A DNA stretch of 64,000 nt from Epinephelus fuscoguttatus (lineage: Eukaryota; Chordata; Actinopteri; Perciformes; Serranidae). Location: assembly GCF_011397635.1 (NCBI RefSeq), contig NC_064770.1:27049603-27113602 (forward strand), in the 5' to 3' direction. This document shows, piece after piece, positions 27,787-51,774 of the stretch. A model generated the notes under the pieces. That model saw only the letters and a program-made list of their open reading frames with translations, had not been told where the DNA came from and made no database searches. The first letter of the stretch is position 1, and the number at the start of each line of letters is the position of its first letter. The position numbers were made by a program, and so were the translations under genes.

Positions 27787-30700
27787 TTTATGATAGAAAA
27801 TTGAAATTGAATGTACTGTCCAAAGTCAAAACCACAATGTTGTACAAACCAATCTGCTGTATTGCCCTCTCTTTACTCTTGCGAGCTCTCTCAATGTTTC
27901 TTCTGTTGGCATATTGCATATAACATTCTCGGTGGTAGCCAACATTAGCTGGCACACAAAGACATTTTCCTTTAACTCATATTTTTCTACAGCTATTGCT
28001 GCAACTTGGCTTTCTTTAGTATCAAAACTGACCCACTCCAGAGAACTTCTTACAAATGCTGCCCAACTTGTGCTGCCTGCTACGTGCATACAGCACTCCA
28101 TATTTTCCAGGATGCATCCTTAGCTGCAGATGTGCTAGCTAAGGTAAACATGTGTTTGGGTTGATGCAAATGAGATGACATTTAAAAAAAAAAATCAAAT
28201 CAAGTGGAGAAAACGACTCAGACTCATCACTTGTTGTATATTGTAGTTTATTAGGTCATTAATTAGACTCTAGAAGCTTATAAACTAGTCAGTTTAGGGT
28301 CTATTATTAAGAAATATATACATATATATTAAAATTACTCTTTTGTATAGTATTAGAACAATATGAGAAGCAGATGAAACATGCCTCTTGCATGTTACAT
28401 TAAATACATCAGTTGAGCTTTAAATGGTCACTATGTCGAATAGCAAAATCTTGTAATATAGAATATAATTTTGCCAGTAATTCTACCTTTATTTAATATT
28501 TGTAAGGTGTACATATTTGTGTTATTTTCATATTTTTATGCTGTTACCTTATATTTCAAATTTAATACTTGGCTACACAGTATCCAAGGTAACGATGCAG
28601 CTATAAAGCCCATCACTGGGGGAACAAGTCAGACCGGGCTTGTATCCCCCAGGTGAGTGTGTGACTGTTAAATGGAAACCTGTAAATATTAATGTATAGC
28701 TGATCTGAGAGAGACTTTATTACTAATTATAACTATATTGACATTCAGAGTGATTATCAATGTGTACTGGTTCATCTGTATCAATAGTGTCTTTTATGTA
28801 ATTTGTAATAGGCTATAGTAAGTCTTTGACATAGCTGTCAAGTCTCCCGTTTTGGCCAGGAAACTACCGTATTTTACCCCTCTTTCCCGCTGTCCTCCCA
28901 AAGTATTTTCCCGTAAATCTCCCGTATTATAATAACATAATAACCCTGTATTATAACGTAGGAATGTTCACAGCATTTCAATGTCAACAAAGGTAGGCCT
29001 ATCAGATTCTGATCACCTAATTGTAGTTAGTAAGTGGTTGACAAGTGGTTATTTTAGATTTCCTGTACACCTGTCTTAAAATGTAAGGGATACTGGAGCT
29101 TGGTTGGGGTGGTGGGACGGCTCGCGGCGGGCGCCGGAAAATTCCCCTTATTTTCAGATCCAAAACTTGACAGGTAGCCTATGATCTTTGATCCTGGTCA
29201 AAGTTAGACCGTTGACCATGTAATTTGTTATTTAACGGCTATTAAGCTCCGTCATGTTGACATCATTTATTAGTATTGTAAGTTTCCTTTGATTATGATT
29301 TTATTTATATTAAATAGTTTTACTGAGACCGGGCTTGTATCCCCCAGACCCCGACGTGCTTGTAAGCAATAAACAGTCATCATTGAATCGACATCGGAGC
29401 ATCTGTGTGTCTTAGTTGGAGTCAACTGACGTTACTGTTAGCCGTTCGTCCACCGTCATTATCACAACACAACGCAGAGACTGTAGGCTGTCGCTATTAC
29501 CAGCAATATAAAGAAACTTAACGGGAGCATACATAGAAAAATAAATCACAACACTGGCCATTTTTAGTACCTGCAAAGGGATTTGTGTAGACCCTAAGAT
29601 TATGCAATCATGTTACATACATATATTAATGATGATGGTGATTATATACCATATATTTACATTAAATTGTTCATTTTGACACAATAATAAGTCAAAAAAA
29701 GACGGAGCTGTCAGTTTTCCCTGTTTACATTTTCGGGTCCTAAGGCCGCCTGCCATTGGTTGATATTCTCTAAACTACAATCTGATTGGTTCATCAGCTA
29801 GAGTTATCCCGCAAGTTGCCTGAGCAGAGTGACAATTAAAATACAAGTTTGTGAAAATATATGATCAAACCAGAGCTGCCAACAAAATTTCCCGGACTCT
29901 ATAGAATTGTTTAATATCACACACAAAAAACTGTGTAGGCTACTCTATCGATGAAGATCGATCAACAACACGAAAAACGCGTTCGGCCCACTGTCTAAAC
30001 CGTTTGAAGCAGCAGTAGACCAGCGGCTCCTGTGTTCAGTGATGTTAAATCGATGTTTTTCTCAATGAAGTCTGGCTATGAAGAAAACAATATAAGGGCT
30101 TTATTTCCCTGCTGTAAAGTAGTGAAAATATTCTAAATATAGGGTACACTTAAACTGACAGAGATTTTTTAAGTGGCTTACATGTGTTGCTGACTCCTCC
30201 ACAGCAGACAAAAAAAGTGTATAGCCTGAAGTGATCCCGCGAGTTCAAGCTGAAATATGCAAGTTTGACAATGAAAAAAAAAAATCGTGGTTGTAGATTT
30301 AAAAAGAAGTGACCTTGCCAGATCTCTGTAGCACGTTCATAATCTTTGCTAGAGGCAGTCTTGTTGCATTGTGGGGCATGTAGGCATCAAGTTTTAAGAC
30401 GGAGGAAGAATGTGTAACAACTCTGGTTCTGTTGCATCAGTTTTGATCCTTTATTATTTTTAAATGCCCGTCATGAGTGCACTGATCAGGTGAGCACATG
30501 GAGGTGTTTTTGGGTCTAATCTAAAGTAATCTGACAACATAAATCTGATGATGAGACACAAAACAGCACAAAGTCTTGCTTTATTCTCCAGAGGTGAAGT
30601 GTTTTCAGTCATTAAAAAGGGTTCCTTAAGGTTTTGTGGTTGAAGCAATAATTTTGGCAAGTATGTAATAAGGTTACCACAACAGGGCCCTCTACAAGTC

Positions 30701-31014
30701 CGTACAGCTCACTAATATTTGTCTGTGTATATCTTTAATCTTTGTACTACAAACTGGTATTTTCTGCTGAAGCCACATGAAGCCGTCAGTGACAACATCT
30801 GACCAACAATTGTGAGAAAGTACAAAAAGATTTAAGACCTAAAGATAAGTGACAGATAATAATCATGGTTATCAGAAGGAACGTTGTCTGTGCAGTTTTG
30901 TCTGGGAGGGACACTGCATATTCTAAAAACAGTAGTCTTGTGACATGAGAAAGCACCTCCACCCCCCGACACTCTCATATGAGCTGTTAAGCTCTTTTAA
31001 GTCTCGCCTTCCCT
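27787..31014. other. Intergenic DNA, old repeat fragments
   Basis: The string AGACCGGGCTTGTATCCCCC occurs twice, at about 28632 and 29328. The second copy is followed by AATAAA-containing sequence. This might be an LTR-like or MITE remnant, but no matching termini were found. A copy of the repeat seen at 53220-53460 lies near 30000-30060. No coding gene is supportable. Confidence 0.45.
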
Positions 31015-31690
31015 GGAATTTATTTGCCCATGCTCCATACTTGGTCCGTACGGGGACTTGAATCCTCTGCCGAGGCCGGGTCGCAGGGGCAGCAGGCTGA
31101 GCAAAGCACCCAGACATTCTTCTTCCCACCAACACTGCCCCGCTCCTCCTGGGGGACCCCATGGCATTCCCAGGCCAGATGAGATATGTAATCCCTCCAG
31201 CATTTTGTGGGTCTGCCCCGGGGCCTCCTACCGAGGGGACATGCCCGGAACACCTCTAACAGGAGGCGCCCACGAGGCATCCTGATCAGATGCCCAAACC
31301 ACCTCAACTGACCCCTTTCGATGCAAAGGAACAGCAGCTCTACTCCGAGCTCCCTCCGGATGTCCGAACTCCTTACCCTATCTCTAAGGCTGCGCCCAGC
31401 CACCCTTCTGAGGAATGTCATTTCGGCCGCTTGTATCCACGACCTCATTCTTTCTGTCACTACCCAGGGCTCATGACCATAGGTGAGGGTTGGGATGTAG
31501 ATGGACCAGTAAATTGAAAGCTTCGCCTTCCAGCTCAGCTCCCTCTTCACCAGAACGGTCTGGCGCAGTGGCGGCATCACTGCAAGAAGCCGCGCCAAGC
31601 CACTGATGCATCTCATGCTCCCGAGAAGTATCTTTGGGTCCAATCCAAAATCCAATGGAAAAAACCTATAGGCTTTTTGTAGAGGGAACC
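31015..31690 (-). mobile_element. LINE reverse transcriptase C-terminal fragment
   Basis: A 232-codon minus-strand frame (31718-31020) contains PLRQTVLVKRELSWKAKLSI, YGHEPWVVTERMRSWIQAAE, SLRDRVRSSDIRRELGVEL, LRWFGHLIRMPRG and GRPTKCWRDYISHLAWE. This is the conserved tail of a fish non-LTR retrotransposon. It lacks the catalytic RT core, so it is a 5'-truncated copy. It is the same family as 25228-25640. Confidence 0.8.
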
Positions 31691-32213
31691 AGGGTGAGGC
31701 TAACTTCCGTATTGGCAAGGGTACATAACATCATATTTTTGTGACAAAACTTTCTTTTGTCTTTGCCAGCAAACCGAACAAACAAGGCAGAACATGCAGA
31801 GTGTTTCCTCCCCCTCATCCTGCCTTGCTCAACATGCAGTGTTTTGCAGTTGAGCTAGACAGAGAGAGTGATGTGTGGATGCCCTCAGAGCAGACAGCTG
31901 CGGGCAGCCGGAGCAGAGAGAAAGTTATGTGGGTGAACCTGCCTGGACGTCCACCTGCTTGCACTACCCTGCCCTCCTCCTATAACACATATAGCTTGCT
32001 CTGATACTGCAGCTATTGTCTTAGTGGCAAGGTGAGCTGAGGCACGCAATAACGTTGCCTCTAATTACTCCGTGCAGCAGATGCCATCAAACCGGTTGCA
32101 ACACAAATGTTGAGGTTCTAGACAACTCAAATGTTACTTAAAGAGGCTGAGCCCAGTTTGACTCTGCTGCTTTGGACCTCCTACCTGCTCATATCACCCC
32201 ACCTTCCCGATCC

Positions 32214-32320
32214 TATAAAGGAATGAATATAGCAGATCTCTGTCTCTTTGGTGGAAGGTGCATGGACTAAATCATACAGACCTACATCCTTAAGAGATCC
32301 TCTGCCAACAAAGTGTACAG
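32214..32320 (+). promoter_or_regulatory. TATA promoter and non-coding first exon of dhps-like 1
   Basis: TATAAAG at 32214-32220 is followed by an exon-like segment ending at 32320 with donor ACAG|GTAATC. The segment (for example GGTGCATGGACTAAAT and CTTACATCCTTAAAAGA-like text) is clearly homologous to 50088-50188 upstream of the second gene. It would splice to the acceptor at 34146, leaving a short leader before the ATG. The upstream string CTCAAATGTTACT also recurs, so the promoter was duplicated with the gene. Confidence 0.65.
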
Positions 32321-33139
32321 GTAATCTACCTTCACGAAAGAGACCAGGATAGTCAATGCAAAGTGTAGATAGACTTTTCAGTGAAGAGAATCATCTTGTG
32401 TCTTCTAGTTAAACTTCCCAAAGGAATAATATTAGTACAGTTATATATTGTGGATTTTTTAATAAGAGAAAAGGAGTATGGAGCATGCATAAAGGGGATC
32501 TTAGAGCCTGTTTATACCTGGTATTAATGAGTTCTGGGTGATCAGATCACAAGTAGACAGTTTTTTGTCTGTCTGTTCACACCTCTCCACGTGTCTGTTG
32601 TGAACATGTATGACCGGATCTTACCTCCCTGCTCTATATGCAAATAAACATGAGAATCATTTAATTTGCAAAGCCCAAACGTGTTGTTGCTTTTAACTGG
32701 TGGCAGGTTTGTAGCACTATTCCCACACTTAAAGCCTTAATTATTGAAAATTAATAAAATTATATTCAATTGTTAAGCTGCACGCAGTGTGGCCCGGGAC
32801 ACATTGGCGTTCACACAGATGAAAAATGTGGCTATATGTGGCCCAGACCACCTTTGAATGTGGGTGATCGGATCATAATGCATCTTGGTGGTCGTTTACA
32901 CTAAGTGCTGTCCACTTGTGATCAGATCAGCTGCGATGCATGTTAATACTAGTTCTTTTTTCTTGATAAAAAAAGATAACTGACAGATGATAATTGATAT
33001 CACAAGTATTACAAGGAATGTTGTCTGTGTAGTCTTTGTCTGAAATCATCCAACTTGTTTCACCATTTGTTGTTGCATTTTCTTTATTAATTTATTGTAA
33101 ACGTGTTACTTGTTGCCTACGCACGTGGCCTACGCCCCT

Positions 33140-33450
33140 GTGAGCATTTATACTTGTGCAGTGGTGTGTTGGATGGGTTTACCCTATTGGGCCATGCATG
33201 GGTAATGCTAAGGCTAACTGGGTACCACATGGGTATATGCTAAACATGGGGATCTTATCTGGAGCCCACTTTGGTAAAATCAACCATGTGAGCAATCGGC
33301 ATGGGGCGATTATTGAACTCGTGAACAATCCCATATGGGGCCCGTTCTTCAGCCTATTTACAACCCACATGAGCCCCACATAGAAATGTTGGCTGGGAAG
33401 GGCCCTGACAAGGGCCTGACCAAGCCAGCCATTGGCCATTGCTCAATGTC
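33140..33450. repeat. Interspersed repeat rich in CATGGG/CCCATATGGGGCCC motifs
   Basis: The sequence repeats short palindromic elements (CCCATATGGGGCCC, CCACATGGG, GAGCCCCACAT). It resembles a fish interspersed or minisatellite-derived family. It lies in the first (UTR) intron of dhps-like 1. Classification is uncertain. Confidence 0.4.
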
Positions 33451-34151
33451 GGGCTGTCGGTAAGTGTCAGTTGCCCTAGTTTTTGAGCTGTGTGGCACTA
33501 GTTGGCCCTTGCTGGCTGTTTTTTTTTTTTATTAAGAAATGGAAGTGAGAAAAGAAAACCTCCTCCAATCATTTGGTTGTTACCGTGTTAACTGGCTAAC
33601 TAGTGTCTTCAATCCGCCCTATCAGTCTTCCTGTTTCTCTTCATTGTGGTGTGTTCAAGTGCAATTTTTTGGCCGAGACATGAGGTGAAGCAACAGTGCG
33701 TCTTCGTTACCCCTAATTCCTTGATGTTTGTTTGGAGATTTGTGTTTTGTCAGTGCTCTTCTCACGGATTTGATGTGGTTGGAGCTCAGGCGGAAAACAT
33801 ATCAGGTACTTCCACGTAATTATTGTGGCTGTAGGAGCTGACGTCACAGGTTGTTTTAGTTACGCTAGACAGAGCACCCAGAGTGAGTGGGTGGCACCTT
33901 TCTTCCAGTCTCTTATCAGGGGTGGCAGGGTCTGTCCTTGGCAGCCGTCCATCTGTCTACAATTCTCTGAAAATTCTCTGAGTTGCATTTATCTCTGTTA
34001 GATTCATGTGCTGTGCTGTACTGTAAGTTGTTTCATTTTACCATCTCCTTCATGGAATACAGCTCATTTACATTCAACTACAGTGGATGTTTTATAGTTT
34101 TACTTCTAGGACTTATTTTCAACAGTTTATCTTATTGTTCTTTCAGACAGT

Positions 34152-44541
<10,390 letters not shown>

Positions 44542-44542
44542 A

Positions 44543-47459
44543 ATCAAGGCCTCTTCTCATCTTTTATCAATAGATGCAATACTTTTTCATTATCTCTGTC
44601 TCTTTTTTCAGACTTTTGGCTTTACAGATGTCTTTGTTTCTCATGGTGAACTTCTCAACTTATCATTCCAGGAATATACTTTTCTCTGACCTGCTTGAGG
44701 GGCAATTTCATCTGATTGCTATGGCCTGCTCAGTTGCTCAGCTGCCATTCCCGTTTGTCTGGTTGCACGAGTCTTCAAAATGGCCACAATTAGGAACTCC
44801 TCAAGCATGAGAAATATTTACACGCATGATAACTTTGCTTGACCCGACCTGGTTTCAGTATGTTTGAGTGCAGGCAAGTTTATGGAGTCGTTAGGTTGGC
44901 ACAGTCTAATAAGAGGTGTTTTGTTGAGTTGGGTCCACGGCACAGACTAGGCTCAATAGTGTCCTGGATCCACGCTCTTCTTTACCTGCACCCATAAACT
45001 CAACGCTGCCCTCCGAACCTTGCGCACACTGTTTGACTGACATCAGTCTCTGGTGCTGCATCCTTGCTTATGGTTTTGTCCTCGATTGCATAACTATTTC
45101 TCAGGTCTCTTAAATGGAGACCTTTGAAAACTCTGCTGTCCCTGCTATAGTCTGAAAACTCCAGTGTTTTGGAAACAATTACCTATGTTCGCTTTCTGAT
45201 TGGGTCATATCAGTCACGACGTGTCAAGCCACATTGTGACAGCTATAGGTCGACATACCATTTCTGATTTAACAATCCTGTTTGAGTACTCCTTTCACAT
45301 TGCCATGCCTTCATCTGGTGATGTGTAATGCTCCTGGTACTGCACTGATATGTTGCTGTATTTGCTTTGCAATGATTGCCATCTGTTTTCGGCCGCCTTG
45401 ACCACCTTATACTTATGTGTCACTTTCAGTAGCAGTTCCACCTTACTGTTAGAGTAGACAATCTGCTTCCTATTTACACCGGCATGCCCAGTGTACGCAA
45501 ATGGTCATGTGATATGTGTTTTCAGAAGTGTTGGCATGGATGGAGATTATTTCTGTACTGGTGCTGTAAAAGCTTGTGTGCAGAGATCGAGGGTGGATCA
45601 TGGGAAGTACCACCAATTGGTCCAGGAGCTTCGCATCCATGAATGCCATTTACAGGCATATTTTATATGACTTGGGGGCAGTTTGACAACCTGTTGTCTA
45701 TTGTTGGGCTGTATACTGTAGCTCTGGGTATCCAGCAACCACTACTACCAGTTTCTATCAGTAAACTTGTCGTGACCACTATAGAAGGTCAAATCATGCA
45801 ATTGGACAATGGGAAAAATTACAATAAAAAAGAGATGATGTGGGGCGCTCTTTTGCTCCGAGGCAAGAGCAAAAACTTAATCCATAGTTAAAACAATTTC
45901 AGAAAGGTGCCTCCAGCTGTTAAAACGCTTCCTGTGTGATCAGGGCCAAAGCCATCAAGCAGTGGTAGCCAGCTGGGATGGACATAGAGGGCCAGTCTTA
46001 AATTGGTAGCTGGTAGTTGGTTGTCTCCTGGTTGGTCAGAACTGTAACCCCAGCAGGCTAGGCACAAGCCCAGGGCCCCAAAGTGTCAGCCCCCACTGCA
46101 GCTTTTATTAGTGTTATTTTTAAACCTGTGTTTGACAGGTCAACATGTCTTAATCCATACAGAACAGAACAGATCTTTGTGGTATACCATGCTGACTTCA
46201 ATGGGTTATATATATTAAAATCCATAAACAGGCTGGCAGTTCGAGGCATGACCCATCAAGTAAGGCAAGGGCTAACTTTTGAAGAATTGTTGTTTTTACT
46301 TGAATCTATCTGGTTGAAGGTGCTTATTCACATGTTGATGCTATGCTAAAAAATCAATAAAAAATGAATAGATTTGAATAGATAATGACTGTTTTTTGTG
46401 AGTGTTGGGAACTATATGCATCAAAATATCAAATGTATAAATACAGACTTAAAGTCTTTAGTTGAGGTTTAGGGGTGGGGAGGTGGGGGTAACAAGGTAC
46501 ATTTACTTTGGTTCTGTAGTCGAGCACAATGTGGACATTCTTTTACTGTAGTATTTCCATTTTATGGTACATTATTGTAGTGCCTGTTTCAACATACCAC
46601 AGTTCCTTAGTTTGTAAATACTCCGGTTTGACTCGTTTTTTTCTGTTCCTTAAGAGCCACAGTACTCACCTGAGGCAGGGAAAGAGTTTGATGAGGTTTA
46701 TTTACAGTAGAATCAAAAAAAGGAAACAAAACGACAGGTCAAGTCCTTCCAAAGTTACAGCCTGTGCGGTCCACTACCGACTCAGTGTCCTACTTCTATA
46801 TATTCTCACATATTACCCATCAATATACTTCAACACTTTGTGTATTCTAACACATAAATAAAGTAACATAACCTCAGTATAGTCCACTGTCATACACTAT
46901 TCAAAACTGTTGTGTAAATCAAAATACCATCAGAACCTATATGATACATATGTCATATCAACACAGAAATTCTTGCCAAATATTAACACGTGCTCAGTGG
47001 CTCTTATAATTATTGTACTCCATTACAGCTCAGAGAGGAATATTGTACTTTCAGCTCCAATGCATTTATCTGACACAACAGTAACAATTAACCTTTACAT
47101 ATAAAAACATATGTTATGCTTATATGACACAACTACTGTAATACTAATCTACCCAGTAGTGCATGAGGTATTAAAAACTGGATATACCATATTAAAATGG
47201 TCTTATTTGTATTACAGTTTCTCTTTAGGTCTTGTTTTTGTTAGTAATAAATACAGTAAAAAAAATAATAAGCAGTAATTTAGAACATAAAAGTATAGTA
47301 AATAAAGTAAGAAAAAATTGCTCCCCCCAATCAGCAAATCCTTAACATGTTAAAGACGTTTTCAGTTGAGGGTATTCTGTTTCGTATTTCACATTTTGCC
47401 AGCTTTGGTATAAAAGATACTCTATTTTAAACAGGAAGGAGCAGGAACAGATGCATTTT
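44543..47459. other. Intergenic DNA between the dhps-like genes
   Basis: No supportable exon is present on either strand. AATAAA-type motifs occur at about 45824 and 46364 and could serve as distal polyadenylation sites for dhps-like 1. Otherwise I see nothing. Confidence 0.5.
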
Positions 47460-48560
47460 ATTAAATTAAATTAACAAGCCTCTATTTCAAAACATGGCTG
47501 CTCACATTAAAACACCGACCGGTTTCGACTCTGTGGTCTTCGTCAGGGTGAAAAAAAGGGTGGACAGGAGTCAAGCAAACATTTTATAAGCTTGGTAGCT
47601 TGGTAGTGGGTGTCACCCAGTCTTGATTAATAAATGAGCACTGGTGGGTGACAGCAATGGATTATAATGAGAAGCCATTTTGAAAGTGGCATGCCTCCAC
47701 AACAATAGCAAGAACAGATCACTTGTCATCTTACTATATAATATCTGTGTGTCTGTTCCACGTTTTCCTCCTCACTGACTTGGTCAATCCATGTGAAATT
47801 TGGTACAGTGGTAGAGGGTCATGGGAGGATGTGAATGAAGCAATATTACATCAATTGGCCAAAGGGGGGCGCTATAGCAACTGATTGAAATTGCAAACTT
47901 TGAATGGGCATATCTCATGCCCCGTATGTCGTAGAGACATGAAACTTTGCACAGAGATGCCTCTCCTCATGAGGAACAAATGTGCCCCAAGAACCCATAA
48001 CTTCCGGTTATATAGATTTTCCGCCATTTTGAATTTTTTGAAAAACACTTCAAATCGATCTCTTCCTAGGAAGTTTGACTGATCCGCATGAAACTGGGTG
48101 AACATAATCTAGGGACCAATATCTAAAGTTCCCTCTTGGCAAAAGTTGGAAAACTTACTAAAACTGAGCTTCTATAAGGCAATGAATATTGCGGAGGGCG
48201 TGGCTCATCACATAAAGGTGTATAACATCTCAAGGGTTTCACCGATCACCACGCAACTTTGTAGGCATATGACCACACATAATCTGAGGGGACCCCTCCA
48301 TTATTGACCCCATCAAACAAAATGGGGGCGCTAGAGAACTAATTTCTTATCTAGGCCTAACCGCCATATCGTTTTTTACTAAACTTGGTAGATATGTAGA
48401 ACAGGATGCCTCAAGGTGACTGGAGAAATTTAACTCTAATTGGCAACTGGGTGGCGCTATAACAACAGAAAAATGCTTAAAAATGGCTAAAATGTGACCG
48501 ATGGCTGTGGCTCCCCCTGTGGCCCAGTGTTGTTTTTCTTCTAATTTTTGGTACCCTAAC
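47460..48560. repeat. Unclassified interspersed repeats, one with a hammerhead-like core
   Basis: On the minus strand at 47550-47511 the text CCCTGACGAAGACC, then GAGTCGAAACCGGTC, resembles the CUGANGA...GAAA core of hammerhead motifs found in Penelope-like elements. 47740-48540 is a second repeat with phrases such as CATGTGAAATTTGGTACA, GGGGGGCGCTATAGCAACTG and GGGGGCGCTAGAGAACT. It has the style of an old fish transposon family I cannot name. Confidence 0.45.
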
Positions 48561-50087
48561 CCTAACCTGCCCCACTTTTAAGTCAGTACAACATATAAAC
48601 ACTTTAACTATCTGCCTTTCAACGTGCTACCTCAACCACTAATGTACAGTTTTAGCCCACTAACTATCCCACTATTGACAATGGTACTACTGTACTTTCA
48701 ATAAAGCAATCGTACTATCAAACTCACAAAAACTCTGTCTGAATACATTGCTCTTCTTAATGGGTTCAGTTGACTATTTAATCTGCAATTTCCTATGAGC
48801 TGTATCCCAAACACACACCATGTGAAACTGTACGTGGGCAACTGTGCACTCAATGGGTATGGACTAGCGTAATGATATTTCTCAATTAAAGGAAACGTGT
48901 ATAATCAGTTTCCTCATTTAAAACAGGATATATCGCATCCAGTTTAAAAATCCAAAATTTTTCTCTCTAGAGAAGTCGTAGATGTAAATGATCTCCATGT
49001 CTAATGGACGTCTGTATTGATTCTGAGCCTTCTATTCTCAGTAGAGAATCATTACTCTTATGTACCTTTTATTTATTTGTATTAATGTTCTGAAAGTCTG
49101 TCTTTAAGGCGTATTTTGGTGCATCCAACATACATCAATGTTCCATGTTCCCTTCTTAAACCTATGGGAACTCTTCTTCCCCCTTTACAAAGACGTCTCC
49201 AGCAACTCTCCTAATTTGTAACTGAACTATTGGTATAGTTTTACAAGTCTATTTGCTTCACTATATTTGCCTGGAGATTATGTATGTGTAATCTTTTCCT
49301 GTGGCTTTGCTCTTTGACCATGTTATTTTGTTGACTTCAGACGGCTTCCTGTTTGGCCCCCAACTCCTTTTTTTTCCCTGCCGTAGATAAACAACTACCT
49401 CACATGATACATCTTTAAAAGTTAAACTTTACAAGTCGGAAATATATGTTCACAACTTTTGACACATTCAGGGGCAGAATAAAGAAAATTAGATGGAAGC
49501 AAATGACGAAAGTATGTATGTTTGAATAAACAAGAATTAAATGCATGATGTTTTTCTTTAAATATCCAAGCTCGTGAAAGAAGTTCATCAATTTAAGATA
49601 CATTTTGAAATTAATCTAATTTTTGAAAAATCATTTAAAAAATATGCTTAAATATATCTTCATTGTGGGGTGAAGGTGGATGTGGGGGCCTTCTGACACT
49701 GTGATAGGAGCCATTTTGCTGATAATACTTCTGCACTTTTAAGTAATATCTTCAATTTAAGACTTTTATTTGTCATAGATTTTTTTTTGACTATAGCATG
49801 TCTATTTTTACTTAAGTATCTGCGTACATACTCTGATAATGACAGCATGTGATACTGCTGTATCCACAGGGAGCATCACTACTATCTGTACTACAAGTCT
49901 AAATCCTACCAGTTAAAATGAACTAATTCACGAGTTGCAAGCATTTCAAGTATCATCATGGTTTAAGTTGGGGATTGTACATGTATTCATATCTCAGTGA
50001 GAGTGGGTCATAAGCGTGAAGGCAGCTCAAATGTTACTATAGGCTGAACACCTACCTGCTTACTCCTCCCTCCTTGTCCTGCACAGG
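48561..50087. other. Intergenic DNA, upstream region of dhps-like 2
   Basis: AT-rich sequence without supportable exons. CTCAAATGTTACT at about 50027 recurs upstream of dhps-like 1, so the duplicated promoter region begins at least there. Confidence 0.5.
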
Positions 50088-50188
50088 TATAAAAAAAGCA
50101 GGTGTACATCTGTCCTTTGGTGAAAGGTGCACGGACATCCAAGAGACAAACTTACATCCTTAAAAGAAACCCTCCACCAGCGAACCAG
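50088..50188 (+). promoter_or_regulatory. TATA promoter and non-coding first exon of dhps-like 2
   Basis: TATAAAA at 50088-50094 is followed by GGTGAAAGGTGCACGGACAT and CTTACATCCTTAAAAGAAAC. It ends at donor CCAG|GTAATG (50188/50189). It is homologous to 32214-32320 and would splice to the acceptor at 52626, six bases before the ATG. A TATA promoter is unusual for a housekeeping enzyme and suggests regulated or tissue-limited expression. Confidence 0.65.
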
Positions 50189-51174
50189 GTAATGTCCTGA
50201 CCTCCCTCCTCTACATAAAAAAGACTGAATGTCATGTCAGATTTTTATAGGTGTGTGCATCTATAATTATGACCTTACAATAAGGTTAATTTCACACTGT
50301 ATTGTATGTCTGTAGGGAATATTTATTTGGTAGAAAGTTTACAACTGAATGGCCAGGATTTGTTGGGTGAAAGGCTGGAATGTGTGTAATATTTTTAAAA
50401 AAAATGATCCAATGAACAAGAGGTATCACCACAAAGAACCGAGGGGTGCTAAGGTCAACACACAGGAGGAGCATCTTGATGTACGGAATTGCTGGTTGGC
50501 TATTCCCTGCATCGTCAACTCCTTAGAAGGCGGTAATTTACTCACATCCGCTCTGGATCAGCACATCCTGTATGGAGCAGGTGTTGTGTGCTGTGTACTC
50601 TCTATAGACAAGCACATACCTAACTTAATTATTCTGTATGTCAACCAGTCAAAAGCAGGAACCATTTGCAGTCACTATTTGTGTGTATGAAATACTAAAT
50701 ATGGACCTTATTTACACATATTTCTCTTTAACAGCTCTGGGTAGAACAATGTCATGTAAAATGTGTAATACATTTGATCACTTACCTGTCTACTTCGGAG
50801 ACCGAGCCACTGCAAGTCTTGCCGGATTAACCTGTTTGGGGCCCCTCAATAAAAATTTGCCATAGGGCCCCGCTGACCAACCACTCACTTTAGTTCTCTG
50901 TACATTTTTGTCACCTCCAAATTCCCACAATTGCTGCACACAGAAGACTTTACTCAGTGTTGGGAGGGTTACTTTGAAAGTACAGCTCTGCAAGCTACCA
51001 CTTACTTCACACTGGAAGAAGTTGATGTACAGCAAAGCTTTAAATAAAGCTGCTTAGAAAAAGTAGGTGAAACTACTTTAATGTACATGTGACACAAGAT
51101 TCTAACAAAATATAATGTGAAAAAGTCACAAGCCTCTACTTACTTTATAACAAAGTGTTTACAGGTCGTACATA

Positions 51175-51770
51175 GAGAAGGGAAGGAAAGAAGAGAGAAG
51201 ACAAGAAGAGAAAAGAAAAAAGAAAAGACAGTAAAATGAGAAAAAAGAGAAAAGGAATGGAAAAGAGATCATTTCCTTTTCTCTTTTTTCTTTTCTTTTC
51301 TCTTTTTCTTTTCTTTTTCTCTTCTTTTCTCTTTTTCCTTTACTTTTCTCTTTTTTCTGTTCTTTTCTTTTTCTTTTCTCTTTTTTCCTCTTCTTTTTCC
51401 CTTTCTTTTCTTCTTCTTTTTTCTTTTCTCTTTTCTATTTTTCCTTTTCTTTTTTCCTTTTCTTTTCTCTTTTTTCTCTTCTTTTCTTTTTCTTTTCTCT
51501 TTTTCTTTTCTTTTCTCTTTTTCTTTTCTTTTCTCTTTTTCCTTTTCTTTTTTCTTTTCTTTTCTTTTTCTTTTCTTTTCTTTTCTCTTTTTCCTTTTCT
51601 TTTTTCTTTTCTCTTTTTTCTTTTCTTTTCTCTTTTTCCTTTTCTTTTTTCTTTTCTTTTCTTTTTCCTTTTCTTTTTTCTTTTCTTTTCTTTTTCTTTT
51701 CTTTTTTCTTTTCTCTTTTCTTTTCTTTTTTTCCCCTTTTTTTATTTCTTTATTTTCTTTTTTATTTTCA
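51175..51770. repeat. Long purine/pyrimidine low-complexity tract
   Basis: About 95 bp of almost pure GA (51175-51270) switches to about 500 bp of almost pure CT/T (TTTTCTTTTC-type). The switch point is locally palindromic (GAAAAGAG…CTTTTC). Open frames through it are artefacts of composition. It lies in the UTR intron of dhps-like 2. Confidence 0.93.
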
Positions 51771-51774
51771 CTGG

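Noticed and set aside
27826-28101. 91-codon minus-strand ORF (SLEWVSFDTKESQVAAIAVE...)
   Set aside because: I do not recognise a family and see no splice or promoter support. It could be a transposon scrap, so I made no gene call.
28630-29350. LTR retrotransposon flanked by AGACCGGGCTTGTATCCCCC
   Set aside because: Only the short string is duplicated. No primer-binding site, polypurine tract, TG...CA termini or gag/pol frames were found.
31020-31718. 232-codon minus-strand ORF as a host gene
   Set aside because: Its motifs are those of a fish LINE reverse transcriptase tail, and a broken relative lies at 25228-25640.
44574-44810. 78-codon ORF just after dhps-like 1
   Set aside because: It follows the stop codon, has no family resemblance and no splice signals. 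It is likely UTR or intergenic.
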